The notes: generated from the sequence alone by a model not told the origin. A stretch of 64,000 nt of DNA from Planctomycetota bacterium (GCA_029259775.1 JAJDEN010000008.1:248001-312000); one strand, 5' to 3'. Positions 9,106-17,823 are shown, counted from the stretch's first letter. Numbers and translations: made by a program.

Positions 9106-10134
9106 CTACGTGGAGCCCGCCTGGCCCTCGTCCCCGTTCTTGGGCGCACCCTTCTTGGGCGGGGCCTTTGGGGGGGAGGCCTTCTTGGGGGAGGCCTTCT
9201 TGGGGGCTGTTGGCTTGGGGACGGCTACGCGCGTGGGGCGCACGGCACCGGCCCCCTTCACCCGCATGCGCACTCGATAGAGCGACGTGCGTGCCGTGAC
9301 GTAGAGGGTGTCGTGCTTGGGCCCGCCGAAGGCACAGTTGGAGGGCCCTTCGGGGACCTTCAGTTTGTGCAGCAGCTTGCCCTTCGAGGACCAGATCCAG
9401 ACATGGCCCTGGCCCGCGGCATAGACGTTGCCTTGCTCATCGAGCGTCATGCCATCGGGGCCGCCACGTGCCTTGTGGTCCAGGTGCGCGAAGACGCGTG
9501 CCTTGGACGCGATCCCCGGCTTGGCCACGTCGTAGGCCATGATCAGCTGGCGCTTGTTGGCCGCGACGTAGAGCATCGTGCCGTCGCGGCTGAGCAGGAT
9601 GCCGTTGGGGCGCGGCAGGTCCTTGATCACCTGCGTCACGGCGCCCGTGGCCGCGCGGTAGTAGACCGCCATCACATCCAGCTCGCGGTCGTCCTGCTTG
9701 CCGTAGCGCGGATCGGTGAACCAGATGCCCCCGGTTGCGTCGAGCGTCAGGTCGTTGGGGGAGTTGAGGCGCTTGCCTCCGTAGTGCGTGGCGAGCACGT
9801 CCAGCTTGTCTCCGTCGATGCGGACGAGGCGCCGCCCGCCGCCCTCGCAGGCGACCAACCTGCCCAGCGCGTCGAACACCAAGCCGTTCGCGCGGCCGCT
9901 GCCCACCCGCACGACGCGGACCTTGCCCGTCGCCACGTCCAGCCTGTGGATGCGTTGGTTGGGGATGTCCGTGAAGTAGACGTTCCCCTGCGCATCGGCC
10001 GCCGGGCCCTCCGTGAAGCGGTAGCCCGTTGCGACCTTCTCGAAGACGACCGCCTCGGTCTCGAACAGATCGGGCGCGGTCCACGCCGCAGGAGCGCAGA
10101 GGAGAACCAGGAGGAGGGCGGCCAGGCTGCGCAT
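9106..10134 (-). CDS. Secreted SMP-30/gluconolactonase-like beta-propeller
   Basis: This 342-aa protein starts with a signal peptide (MRSLAALLLVLLCAPAAWTA). SMP-30/gluconolactonase/LRE family signatures follow: TEGPAADAQGNVYFTD, NGLVFDALGRLVACE, SPNDLTLDATGGIWFTDPRYG, PNGILLSRDGTMLYVA and GPDGMTLDEQGNVYAA. These supply the Glu, Asn and Asp metal ligands of the six-bladed propeller. It probably hydrolyses a sugar lactone in the periplasm. The tail after the propeller is Lys/Pro/Ala-rich (KKASPKK-type). It begins 11 nt after the stop of the ABC exporter gene and is likely cotranscribed with the two ABC genes. Confidence 0.88.
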   Translation of the reverse strand: MRSLAALLLVLLCAPAAWTAPDLFETEAVVFEKVATGYRFTEGPAADAQGNVYFTDIPNQRIHRLDVATGKVRVVRVGSGRANGLVFDALGRLVACEGGGRRLVRIDGDKLDVLATHYGGKRLNSPNDLTLDATGGIWFTDPRYGKQDDRELDVMAVYYRAATGAVTQVIKDLPRPNGILLSRDGTMLYVAANKRQLIMAYDVAKPGIASKARVFAHLDHKARGGPDGMTLDEQGNVYAAGQGHVWIWSSKGKLLHKLKVPEGPSNCAFGGPKHDTLYVTARTSLYRVRMRVKGAGAVRPTRVAVPKPTAPKKASPKKASPPKAPPKKGAPKNGDEGQAGST

Positions 10135-10145
10135 GGCCGCCCATC

Positions 10146-11924
10146 CTACCCGTCGTACTCGCTGTAGAGGTTGGCGTAGACGCCGTCCTGATCCAGCAGC
10201 TCCTGGTGGGAGCCCACTTCGACCACGCGGCCCCGTTCCATCACGACGATGCGGTCCGCGTGCTTGATGGTGGAGAGGCGGTGGGCGATTACGACGGTCG
10301 TCTGCCGATCCGACAGGCGCTCGAGAGCGCGCAGGATCAGGGCCTCCGTCCGCGTGTCCACGGAGCTTGTGGCTTCGTCCAGGATCAGGATGGCGGGCTC
10401 CGAGAGGAGGGCGCGGACGAAGCACACGATCTGCCGCTCGCCCTCGGACAGGTTCGCGCCGCGCTCGCCGACCTCGGTCTGGACGCCGTTCGTCAGCTGG
10501 TCGAGCACCTCGCGGCAGCCTAACTCGTCAAAGCCCCGCGTCGCCTCCTCGGCCGTGAGGCCGGCGTGCACGAAGCGCAGGTTCTCCAGCACACTGCCCG
10601 AGAACAGGAAGTTGCTCTGCAGCACGATGCCGGTCTGGTCGTGGAGAACGTCCAGCTTGATCTTGCGGACGTCGATGCCGTCCAGCCTCACCTCGCCCTC
10701 CTGGGCGTCGTAGAAACGCGACAGCAGGTTGATGACGGAGGTCTTGCCGGCGCCCGTGTGACCCACCAGCGCGACCGTCTCCCCGGGCGCGACGGACAGG
10801 CTCACGTGCTCGAGCTGACGTCCGTCCTTGCCGGACGGGTCGTAGCTGAACGAGACGTTGTCGAACACGATCTCGCCGGTGAGCCGGCCGGGATCGACAG
10901 CATCCTGCGGGTCCTGCACTTCCGGATCGGTGTCGAGCAGCAGGAAGATCCGCTCCGCCGCGGCACCCGCCACGAGGCATTCGTTGTAGAGCCCGCCGAG
11001 GCCTTCGACGGGCCCGAGTACGAAGCCCAGCAGCAGCACGAACTGCACCAGATCGCCCACGAGCATCTCGCCGTCCAGGACGGCGTGTCCACCGAAGAAC
11101 AGCAGCAGCAACATGACCCCGTGAAACGAGACCGTGAGCGTCGGCAAGTAGGCCGAGGCGATCTTCGCACCGCGCATGACGGCGCCTCGGTAGGCCGCTT
11201 GCTTGACTTCGAGCTCGTCGAGCGCCCGCTGCTCGGCGTTGAACGCCTGCACGACGCGCACACCGGTGATGCTCTCGGCGACATGCGCCGAGATCGCAGC
11301 GCTGGACTCGCGGATCTTGCGGTAGGCCGGGAAGCCGATCCTGTGGAAGAGCCGCGTGGTCAGGAAGACGAACGGGAACCCCAGCACGATCCAGGCCGCG
11401 AGCTTGGCGTTCACGGCGACGAGCCAGATCGTGCCGAGCGACAGGCTGAGCGCCATCATCGTGCAGAGGATCGGTCCCCAGAAGATGAGGTGCTCGAGCG
11501 TGTCCACGTCACGGTCCGCGCGCGCGATGATCCGTCCCTGCTTCGTGCGGTCGAAGTAGCGCATGCTCAAGCGCTGCACGTGATCGAACACGTTGCGGCG
11601 GATCGCGTCCTGGACCTGGACGCCGATCCGCGTCGTCATACGCAGCTCCCAGCGGGTGAGCAGGGCGCGCGACACGACGTTCAACAGGATCCAGCCCACC
11701 AGCGCGGCCGTGGCCGGTATGTCGCCGGCCGGGAGGGGACCGTTGAGCGCCAGCTTGATCAGGTGCGGGTCGATGAGCATGCTCACCACCCACAGCGCCT
11801 CCAGGGAGAGCGCGATGGTCAGCTTGCGCCGGTGTGGCTTGAAGTACGCGAAGAGTCGGCCCCAGGTCGCACGTTTGAGCGCGGCTTTGGCGAACTCCTC
11901 CTCGATGGCGATCTCGTGGTTCAC
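10146..11924 (-). CDS. ABC exporter half-transporter, subunit with catalytic Walker B Glu
   Basis: This 592-aa protein has an N-terminal six-helix ABC exporter domain (about 30-330) and a nucleotide-binding domain. Walker A is GHTGAGKT (about 390), Walker B is LILDEATSS with the catalytic Glu, and the switch is the normal AHR. Its signature motif is altered: LSEGERQ instead of LSGGQ. The GTG start overlaps the stop of the upstream ABC gene by 4 nt (GTGA), so the two are translationally coupled. It pairs with the next gene as a heterodimer of the TM287/288 or BmrC/BmrD type; the altered signature places it opposite the other subunit's degenerate site. Substrate is unknown; such pumps export drugs or lipids. 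Confidence 0.92.
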   Translation of the reverse strand: MNHEIAIEEEFAKAALKRATWGRLFAYFKPHRRKLTIALSLEALWVVSMLIDPHLIKLALNGPLPAGDIPATAALVGWILLNVVSRALLTRWELRMTTRIGVQVQDAIRRNVFDHVQRLSMRYFDRTKQGRIIARADRDVDTLEHLIFWGPILCTMMALSLSLGTIWLVAVNAKLAAWIVLGFPFVFLTTRLFHRIGFPAYRKIRESSAAISAHVAESITGVRVVQAFNAEQRALDELEVKQAAYRGAVMRGAKIASAYLPTLTVSFHGVMLLLLFFGGHAVLDGEMLVGDLVQFVLLLGFVLGPVEGLGGLYNECLVAGAAAERIFLLLDTDPEVQDPQDAVDPGRLTGEIVFDNVSFSYDPSGKDGRQLEHVSLSVAPGETVALVGHTGAGKTSVINLLSRFYDAQEGEVRLDGIDVRKIKLDVLHDQTGIVLQSNFLFSGSVLENLRFVHAGLTAEEATRGFDELGCREVLDQLTNGVQTEVGERGANLSEGERQIVCFVRALLSEPAILILDEATSSVDTRTEALILRALERLSDRQTTVVIAHRLSTIKHADRIVVMERGRVVEVGSHQELLDQDGVYANLYSEYDG

Positions 11925-13726
11925 GGCATCACCCCTGTCAGTTGCTGGTAGCTGTGGATCTCCCGGTACAGCGGGCTGCTTTCGAGCAGCTCGTCGTGCG
12001 AGCCGACGGCCGTGATCACACCTCCGTCGAGCACCGCGATGCGATCGCACCAGCGCACGCTCGTCACGCGTTGGCTGATCACGATCGTGGTTCGCCCCTG
12101 GGCCGCCGATCGGATGCCGTCGAAGAGTTGCTTCTCCGTCACGGCGTCGACGCTGGCCGTCGCGTCGTCGAAGATCAGCAGGCGGGGATCGAGCGCCAGG
12201 GCGCGTGCGATCGTCAGCCGTTGGCGTTGGCCCCCAGAGAGGCTCACCCCGCGCTCGCCGACGATCGTCTCGTACCCCTCGGGCAGCTCCGAGACGAACG
12301 CATGCCCCGCGGCGAGTTTCACGCAGCGCTCGATCTCCGTGCGCGAGATGCCAGGCCGGCCGTAGGCGACGTTCTCGGCGACGGTCCCCGAGAAGAGGAA
12401 CGCCTCCTGGAACACCAGACCGACCGCGGCGCGCAGTTCGTGCACGTCGAGATCGCGGATGTCGATGCCGTCCAGCCGGATCGTGCCTTCGCGCGGGTCG
12501 TAGAACCGCGGCAGAAGCTGCACGAGCGTGCTCTTGCCCGCGCCGGTGGGGCCGATGATGCCGAGCGAACCGCCGGCCGGAACGTCGAAGGAAACACCGC
12601 GCAGCACGTCGGGACCGGTCACGTGAGCGAAGCGCACGCCGTCGAGCTCGAGGCGGCCGCGCGCGGCAGGGAGTGCGAGAGGCTTCGCGGGCGGCGTCAC
12701 GCTGTCGCCCTCATCCAGAACCTCGAACACGCGACTCGCGCTCGCGGTGGCTTGCTGGCCGAGGATCACGAGCCGCGTCAGCGGACGCAGCCGGTGATGC
12801 ACGGTGCGGCAGTAGAGGACCACCGCCGTGACCTCGCCGACGCCGCCCGCACCCTGCGTGACACGCCAGGCGCCGACGAGGACCACGGCCGGCACGGCCA
12901 GGTTGAACATGTGGTGCAGCAGCACGAGCGTTCCGGTCCAGTAGCGCTCGAGGGTGGTCCAGCTGCTGGAGAGCGCGTCCATGCGCCCGCCGAACTTCCG
13001 GACTTCCTGCGCCTCGCGCCCGAACGCGCGTACGACGCGCGCACCGGCCACGTTCTCCTGCAGGGCGCTGGTGACATCGTCGTAGTCCTCGCTCACCTTC
13101 CGGTCGAGCGCGGCGACGCGGCGTCCCACGACGACGGAGCCGACGATGCCCGGACCGAACGTGAGGAAGACGACCAGGCCGTAGCTCCAGTGGATCCAGA
13201 AGGACGCCGCGAACACGGCAACTACGAGCAGCATGATCTCGAGCCAGCCGAACCAGACCTCACGGAAGAAGTGCCGGGCCTTCTCCATGTCGCGCAGGCT
13301 GCGCACGATGGTGGCGCCGCTGCGGTTCTTGTCGTGGTACGTGAAGCGCAGGCTCATCACGCGCTGGAAGAGATCGGATCGCAGGCGGTTCTCGACGTCC
13401 TGGCTCACGCGCGCGGCGAGTACCCCGGAGGCATAGAAGCCGAGGCCTCGCAGCACGATGACGCCGGCCAGCACGACGAGCATGGCGCCATAGCCCCCGG
13501 GCAGATCGCCGCCCGTGCCCTCGAAGCCCACGAGCTCATCCACGACCATGGACACGATGAGCGGGTAGAGGATCTCGATGCCGCTGCGCACGAGGAGCAG
13601 GGCGAAGACGATGCCCGCGGCGAGCTTGTACGCAGCGAAGCGCCCGATGAGACGCCGGAGCGTCTTCAGGTTCTCGACCTCGGGCGGAGCTGTCTGCTGC
13701 GGGGGGGACGGAAGCGGGGAGGACAT
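11921..13726 (-). CDS. ABC exporter half-transporter, degenerate-site subunit
   Basis: This 601-aa protein has six membrane helices (about 35-330) and a nucleotide-binding domain with Walker A GPTGAGKS (about 390), a normal signature LSGGQRQR, and a changed Walker B, FDDATASVD. The catalytic Glu is therefore Asp, and the switch His is Gln (VISQRVTS). These are the substitutions of the degenerate-site subunit in heterodimeric exporters such as TM287. It is the first gene of the ABC-ABC-SMP-30 operon. The ATG has no obvious Shine-Dalgarno sequence. Confidence 0.92.
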   Translation of the reverse strand: MSSPLPSPPQQTAPPEVENLKTLRRLIGRFAAYKLAAGIVFALLLVRSGIEILYPLIVSMVVDELVGFEGTGGDLPGGYGAMLVVLAGVIVLRGLGFYASGVLAARVSQDVENRLRSDLFQRVMSLRFTYHDKNRSGATIVRSLRDMEKARHFFREVWFGWLEIMLLVVAVFAASFWIHWSYGLVVFLTFGPGIVGSVVVGRRVAALDRKVSEDYDDVTSALQENVAGARVVRAFGREAQEVRKFGGRMDALSSSWTTLERYWTGTLVLLHHMFNLAVPAVVLVGAWRVTQGAGGVGEVTAVVLYCRTVHHRLRPLTRLVILGQQATASASRVFEVLDEGDSVTPPAKPLALPAARGRLELDGVRFAHVTGPDVLRGVSFDVPAGGSLGIIGPTGAGKSTLVQLLPRFYDPREGTIRLDGIDIRDLDVHELRAAVGLVFQEAFLFSGTVAENVAYGRPGISRTEIERCVKLAAGHAFVSELPEGYETIVGERGVSLSGGQRQRLTIARALALDPRLLIFDDATASVDAVTEKQLFDGIRSAAQGRTTIVISQRVTSVRWCDRIAVLDGGVITAVGSHDELLESSPLYREIHSYQQLTGVMP

Positions 13727-14147
13727 GGCGGCTCGGTGGGGGAAGGGAAGGGTCTAGTGCAGGACGGTGTGAATTGGACGGTGAAACGTGAAATTTGGGC
13801 TTCTGCCCAAGGTTGCGTGCGACGGCTGCTTGATGGCCCCCGCTCGGGGGCGACCCCCAACGGGGATCAGCGCGTCGCTAGCGGGCGTAGCCCATCGCCG
13901 GGTCGGCAACGACCCGCGGAGCGGTACAGGCCCGCGTCTCGGATCCGCCCTCTGCCGACCGCACGTCGCACAGGGGCGCGGCGTTCCAGGCGGTGGGGCG
14001 TCGAAGGATCATCGGACTCGTTCCGGGGGAATCGGATCGGGGCATCGCTTCGGAGGCGCCCCACGAGGGGTCGATCCTAGGATCGACGCTTTCGCGGTCA
14101 AGAAACAACCTCCGGTGCAACTACGCGGCCCCGCACGATCACGTTCC
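13727..14147. other. Intergenic region with a small hairpin and an 18-bp palindrome
   Basis: These 420 bp between the ABC operon start and the end of the prenyltransferase/HEAT gene hold no convincing gene; the short frames here lack domains and ribosome-binding sites. Two structures stand out. TTGGGC-TTCT-GCCCAA at 13795-13810 is a perfect 6-bp hairpin upstream of the ABC operon. GTCGATCCTAGGATCGAC at 14070-14087 is a perfect palindrome. The operon promoter must lie here, but I cannot place it. Confidence 0.6.
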
Positions 14148-15875
14148 CTACTTTTGCTTGGACTGCTTCAGGGCGGCACGTCGGGCCGTCTCGTGCTCTG
14201 ACCACCATGCCCGCCAGGCCTTCTGCAGGCGCACGCGCTCGTTCGTCGAGCGTGTTGCCGCCAGACGCCCCACATCAGGAGCCCGCAGGAACGAGCGCAG
14301 GGCCTTCTCGGCGGCGTAGCACACGAGCGTGTCGGCATCGCCGAGCGCATCGATGAGGGTCGGTACGGCGTCTGCGGCCCGGAGTCGGCCGAGCGCGGAG
14401 GCTGCGGCCGTGCGTGCGTCGGCGTCCTGATGGAGGCGAAGCACCCTGAGCAGAGGGGCGACCGCGCGCAGGTGGCCCAGCCAGCCGAGGATCGTCGCCG
14501 CCTCGAACACGACATTGGGATCCCGGTCGTCCAGGTCCCTGATGGCACGCGCAACCGCGATGGCTTCCTCGGTCTTGTTCTTGGGTCGGAGGCGCACCTT
14601 GGTGCGTCGGGGCTTCGCGGCGGTGACCGCGGGCATCTCGCCTTCCTTCGAACCGCTTGGTGTGAGGACGGGGGCATTCATGCGCGACGTGGCGCGCTTG
14701 AGGAATAGCAAGGCGAAGCAGCTGCCTTCCCAGTGGACGTTGGTGGTCCACCAGCCTTGCTTCTCCTGACGTGGCAGGAGGAAGTCGGCGCCTTCCTTGT
14801 ACCAGTCGTGCGTCCCCAGGAAGCGGTAGCGGCCGAGCACGCCGGCGCGTTCGAGGCCGTAGAGGTAGTACCAATGCCAGCGCCCCGGGCCTCCGGGGTT
14901 GCTGTCGACGCTGAAGTTCGTCTGCAGCCAGGCCATGGCGTCGCGAATGCCGCGGCGCGTGTCCGCCCGCAGTTGGCCGGAGAATGCGCGCGCGCGCCAA
15001 AGCCGATTCTGGCAGACGACGAGGCACGTCAGCCCGGCCGTCGTCATGGACGCGGTCGGACGAGCGGAGTCGAAGTGGTACGTGAAGCCGCGGGCGAGCG
15101 CGCGCTCCGTCCACTCGAAGCGGTAGCGGCCGCGCACCTCGTTGGCCTTGTACATGACGGGGTCGCCCGTCTTGTCCTGGTGCTCGAGGCAGAAGCGGAG
15201 CGCGTCGAGCCATACGCGTTGGCTCACCTTGATGCCGCAGCGCGTCGCAGCGTGCAGGCCCAACAGGGCGAACTGCGTGTTCGAGAGGTCGAACCCGTCA
15301 GACGGATAGCGCCAGTACCCCTCGGCCCTCTGGTGCTCGAGCAGGTAGGCGACGCCTTCCTTCATCCATGCGAGATCGTCGGGCGTGATGTCCTTGTGGC
15401 ACGGGTCCCTGCCGCTTCGGTTGCCGTAGCGATCGAAGTGCTCGATCGCGAACGGATCGCGCGCGGGGGCGTAGCGCGCGTCGAGCGCCATCAGCAGCAC
15501 GGACACGGAGTAGACGCGTCGCAAGGGCAGTGTGCGCAGGTACGTGAAGGCCTTGACCACCACGGGATGGTCCTTCTTCACGCCGCACTTGAGCAGCGTC
15601 AGCACCGCCAGCCCCGTCGACCCCATGGGGAACGCGCGGTGGTGGGTGAAGAAGTTCCAACTCCCGTTCGCGCGCTGGCTTTTCAGGAGCCACGCGGAGC
15701 CGCGGTCCAGGGCGGCGTTCACCTTCACGCGGAACGCGACGGGGTATAGGTCGTTGAACGCCTTGTGGACGTTCGACGTCGCCTTGGCGTCCGGGCCGCC
15801 GGTCGCCGCCCCCGGGCCCAGCAGGCAGAGCGCGCCGCAGACGAGGAGAGCGAAGACGAACGCGACGGGGCGCAT
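14148..15875 (-). CDS. Secreted prenyltransferase/squalene-cyclase-like toroid with HEAT repeats
   Basis: This 575-aa protein has a signal peptide (1-30). Residues about 50-400 contain repeats of the alpha-alpha toroid type (AWLLKSQRANGSWNF, GSTGLAVLTLLKCG, LLEHQRAEGYWRYP, AMAWLQTNFS). Residues about 455-545 are HEAT units (VVFEAATILGWLGHLRAVAPLLRVL, ARTAAASALGRLRAADAVPTLIDAL). The toroid matches prenyltransferase/squalene oxidase repeats; no catalytic DxDD is seen, so it is probably a binding or structural protein of the envelope. A TAGCAT hexamer ends 6 nt before the ATG, which suggests a leaderless transcript. Confidence 0.83.
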   Translation of the reverse strand: MRPVAFVFALLVCGALCLLGPGAATGGPDAKATSNVHKAFNDLYPVAFRVKVNAALDRGSAWLLKSQRANGSWNFFTHHRAFPMGSTGLAVLTLLKCGVKKDHPVVVKAFTYLRTLPLRRVYSVSVLLMALDARYAPARDPFAIEHFDRYGNRSGRDPCHKDITPDDLAWMKEGVAYLLEHQRAEGYWRYPSDGFDLSNTQFALLGLHAATRCGIKVSQRVWLDALRFCLEHQDKTGDPVMYKANEVRGRYRFEWTERALARGFTYHFDSARPTASMTTAGLTCLVVCQNRLWRARAFSGQLRADTRRGIRDAMAWLQTNFSVDSNPGGPGRWHWYYLYGLERAGVLGRYRFLGTHDWYKEGADFLLPRQEKQGWWTTNVHWEGSCFALLFLKRATSRMNAPVLTPSGSKEGEMPAVTAAKPRRTKVRLRPKNKTEEAIAVARAIRDLDDRDPNVVFEAATILGWLGHLRAVAPLLRVLRLHQDADARTAAASALGRLRAADAVPTLIDALGDADTLVCYAAEKALRSFLRAPDVGRLAATRSTNERVRLQKAWRAWWSEHETARRAALKQSKQK

Positions 15876-15881
15876 CGTCCG

Positions 15882-15887
15882 ATGCTA
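15882..15887 (-). promoter_or_regulatory. Putative -10 hexamer of a leaderless gene
   Basis: TAGCAT on the minus strand ends 6 nt before the ATG of the prenyltransferase-like gene at 15875. This spacing would put transcription start at the start codon. The same arrangement recurs at many genes in the window. No -35 is evident. Confidence 0.45.
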
Positions 15888-15914
15888 CTACGCTCCGATC
15901 CTACGTAGGCGGAT

Positions 15915-16835
15915 CTACGAAGGCGTGTGGGCGGCTCGGGCCTCGGCGATCTTGGTCGACGGCGTGCGACGAAGGTCCTGCGTCGCGCCGAGTTTCGACA
16001 GCGTCCAGACGATCCACTTCGTGGGATCGAAGTGGAACCACCTGTGGCCGTTGCGGTAGTCGGCCTGGAAGCGGTGGTGGAAGCTGTGGTAGCCCTCGCC
16101 CCAACTCACGAGCGCGATGATCCAGGAGTCGCGCGCGGTGCTGTTCGGGTTGTAGGGGCGCGTGCCGACCATGTGGGCGAGCGAGTTGATCGTGAACGTC
16201 ATGTGCCACTGGAAGACGAGGCGCACGAAGCCGACGACCAGGAGGCCGCCGATCGGGTCGCCCCAGGCGAAGCCGAGGCACATCGGCAGGATCGCGCCCA
16301 TGAGGAACGCCAGCGGGACGTAGTAGTTGTGCTGGAACATGACCAGCTTGTCGCTGCGCAGGTCGTTGACGCGGCCGTCGTCCCCGTCGCGGTCGCCGTC
16401 GAAGAAGACCCAGCCGATGTGGGACCACCAGAAGCCGCGGCGTGCGTCGTAGGGATCCTTGTCCGTGTCGGTGAACGAGTGGTGGCGGCGGTGGTCACCG
16501 CTCCAGAGCAGGGCAGAGTTCTGCACGCCGGCCGCACCGAAGAGCAGGTAGAACGCGCGCACCCAGGCGCTCGCCTTGTAGGCGCGGTGGGAGAACAGCC
16601 GGTGGTAGCCGGCCGTGATCGACATGCTGCAGACGCCCATCCACAACGCGGCGAAGCCGACGGTCCACCACGAGAACTGGCCGAAGATCATCCACAGCAC
16701 GCCGGCGACAGCGGCGAGATGGGCGAAGGTGAGGAAGAGCGTGTTCGTCCAGTTGAGCTTGAGCTGCGGTCGGCCATCCGTCGTGGAGGCGCCGGGCGAT
16801 GCTGCCGGAGACGTCATGGGGGCGCTCGTATCCAT
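15915..16835 (-). CDS. Acyl-CoA/fatty acid desaturase (delta-9 type)
   Basis: This 306-aa integral membrane di-iron enzyme should put a double bond into acyl chains. It has all three histidine boxes: HRLFSH (78-83), HRRHH (115-119) and HSFHH (250-254), with two hydrophobic helix pairs between them (about 30-70 and 185-225). A short Asp/Gly/Arg insertion (DGDRDGDDGR) lies between boxes 2 and 3. ATG 16835 is chosen as start; a more upstream frame and an ATG at 16817 are possible, and none has a clear ribosome-binding site. It follows the GNAT gene on the same strand after 85 nt. Confidence 0.93.
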   Translation of the reverse strand: MDTSAPMTSPAASPGASTTDGRPQLKLNWTNTLFLTFAHLAAVAGVLWMIFGQFSWWTVGFAALWMGVCSMSITAGYHRLFSHRAYKASAWVRAFYLLFGAAGVQNSALLWSGDHRRHHSFTDTDKDPYDARRGFWWSHIGWVFFDGDRDGDDGRVNDLRSDKLVMFQHNYYVPLAFLMGAILPMCLGFAWGDPIGGLLVVGFVRLVFQWHMTFTINSLAHMVGTRPYNPNSTARDSWIIALVSWGEGYHSFHHRFQADYRNGHRWFHFDPTKWIVWTLSKLGATQDLRRTPSTKIAEARAAHTPS

Positions 16836-16920
16836 GAACTGTGGGTTTCCGCGCTTGGTTGCTGGAGTCTTCGGGAGTGTAGCAATCCCGCCGGGGGTAC
16901 CTAGGGAAACCACCCCTTGG

Positions 16921-17373
16921 CTACAGCAGGAGCCGCATGATGCGCTCGTCTCCATCCACGTCGCCCGTGTAGACGAAGCCGAGGCTCTCGTAGAACGGGC
17001 CGGGGTTTCCGGGGCGTTCCACGTGGCTGGTCAACAGTTCGGTCGCCCCCGGGAGGGCGCGGACATGGTCGATGGCGAGACGTAGGGCGTCTGTCCCGTA
17101 GCCCTTGCGCTGGTGGCCCGCATCGATCATCAGGCGCCAGAGTGTGTATTCCTGTTCCTCGGGCCGCTGCTCGAGCATCAGGAACCCCACGGGAACCTCG
17201 CCCGCGTAGATGGCCCGGTACCAGGCCTCGGGATGGAAGTGCGCTTGGGCAAGGGACTTGGCGTTCGTCGCGACCATGGCGCGTTGGTCCGGCGCCACGT
17301 CCAGCGCGAGGATCTGCCCCAGCGTGGCCCGCGTGATCTCACGCAGGGTGACGGGCGGCGCGTCGTCTGCCAT
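16921..17373 (-). CDS. GNAT-family N-acetyltransferase
   Basis: This 150-aa protein has the GNAT core: RLMIDAGHQRKGYGTDALRLAIDHV contains the acetyl-CoA-binding Q/RxxGxG loop (88-93), and the C-terminal GNPGPFYESLGFVYTGDV is the usual end of diamine- or amino-acid-type acetyltransferases. The substrate is not clear; the closest resemblance is to spermine/diamine acetyltransferases. Its ATG overlaps the TGA stop of the upstream ArsC-like gene (TGATG), so the two are translationally coupled. Confidence 0.9.
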   Translation of the reverse strand: MADDAPPVTLREITRATLGQILALDVAPDQRAMVATNAKSLAQAHFHPEAWYRAIYAGEVPVGFLMLEQRPEEQEYTLWRLMIDAGHQRKGYGTDALRLAIDHVRALPGATELLTSHVERPGNPGPFYESLGFVYTGDVDGDERIMRLLL

Positions 17374-17720
17374 CAGCCCAGCAACTCGCGAATCGCATCC
17401 CCATCCTTGCCTACGACCAGGGTGGAACCGCGCAGCAGGATGGGGCGCCGCAGCAGGTTGTTCTCGAGGACGGCGGCCTTGACGAAGGCCGCTTTCGACG
17501 GCGCCGCGTCGTTCCACCCATTCGCCCTGGCCGTCGCGTGGCGTGCGTTCATCACGTCAGCGGTCGAGGGAACGGCCTTCAGGATCTGCTCGACCTCCGC
17601 GCGCGAGAGCCCCTCCTTTGCGTAGTTGCGCAAGGTGGCCTCGGGGGCGAGCTGTTGGACCAACAGCTTCGGATCCCGGCAGGAACTTCAGGTGCTCTTG
17701 AAGAAGAGGATCGTGCTCAT
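17373..17720 (-). CDS. ArsC/Spx-like redox protein, probable selenoprotein (UxxC, TGA at codon 11)
   Basis: From ATG 17720 the frame reads MSTILFFKST, TGA, SSCRDPKLLVQQL and continues to a second TGA at 17375-17373. Counting the TGA as one residue gives 115 aa, the normal length of the ArsC/Spx family. Family features are MNARHAT in the middle and LLRRPILL near the end (R91-R92-P93). The TGA (17690-17688) falls on the first position of the CxxC at the end of strand 1, giving U11-S-S-C14. A hairpin with loop GGUCC follows it by 26 nt. I infer selenocysteine insertion; a nonsense mutation is the alternative, but it would have to hit the catalytic codon. It heads an operon with the GNAT gene (TGATG overlap). 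TATACT lies 8 nt before the ATG. Confidence 0.82.
17650..17668 (-). promoter_or_regulatory. Putative bacterial SECIS hairpin in the ArsC-like gene
   Basis: On the mRNA, AGCUGUU (17668-17662) pairs perfectly with AACAGCU (17656-17650) around the loop GGUCC. The first loop G is 26 nt after the UGA. Bacterial SECIS elements need a short stem with G at the start of a small loop at about this distance, and the GGUC loop resembles that of E. coli fdhF as I recall it. Confidence 0.75.
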
Positions 17721-17728
17721 GGAGCGAA

Positions 17729-17734
17729 AGTATA
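17729..17734 (-). promoter_or_regulatory. Putative -10 hexamer of the ArsC-like operon
   Basis: TATACT on the minus strand ends 8 nt before ATG 17720. It is the best -10 match in the window. If used, the transcript is leaderless or nearly so. Confidence 0.5.
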
Positions 17735-17823
17735 GGGCGGCTCGCCGACGAGGCCACGCAGTGCTCGTTGTTGCGCGCGTCGGACGCAGCTCGTTCACGA
17801 CGGACGAAACCCAGGACTCATGG

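Noticed and set aside
14148-15875. Functional squalene or terpene cyclase
   Set aside because: The toroid repeats are present, but no DxDD or DDxxD acid motif is visible and HEAT repeats follow; a structural or binding role fits better.
17373-17663. ArsC-like protein starting at the TTG at 17663
   Set aside because: That start would remove the first strand and the redox motif of the fold; the in-frame ATG 17720 with a TATACT box upstream gives the full family length if TGA is read.
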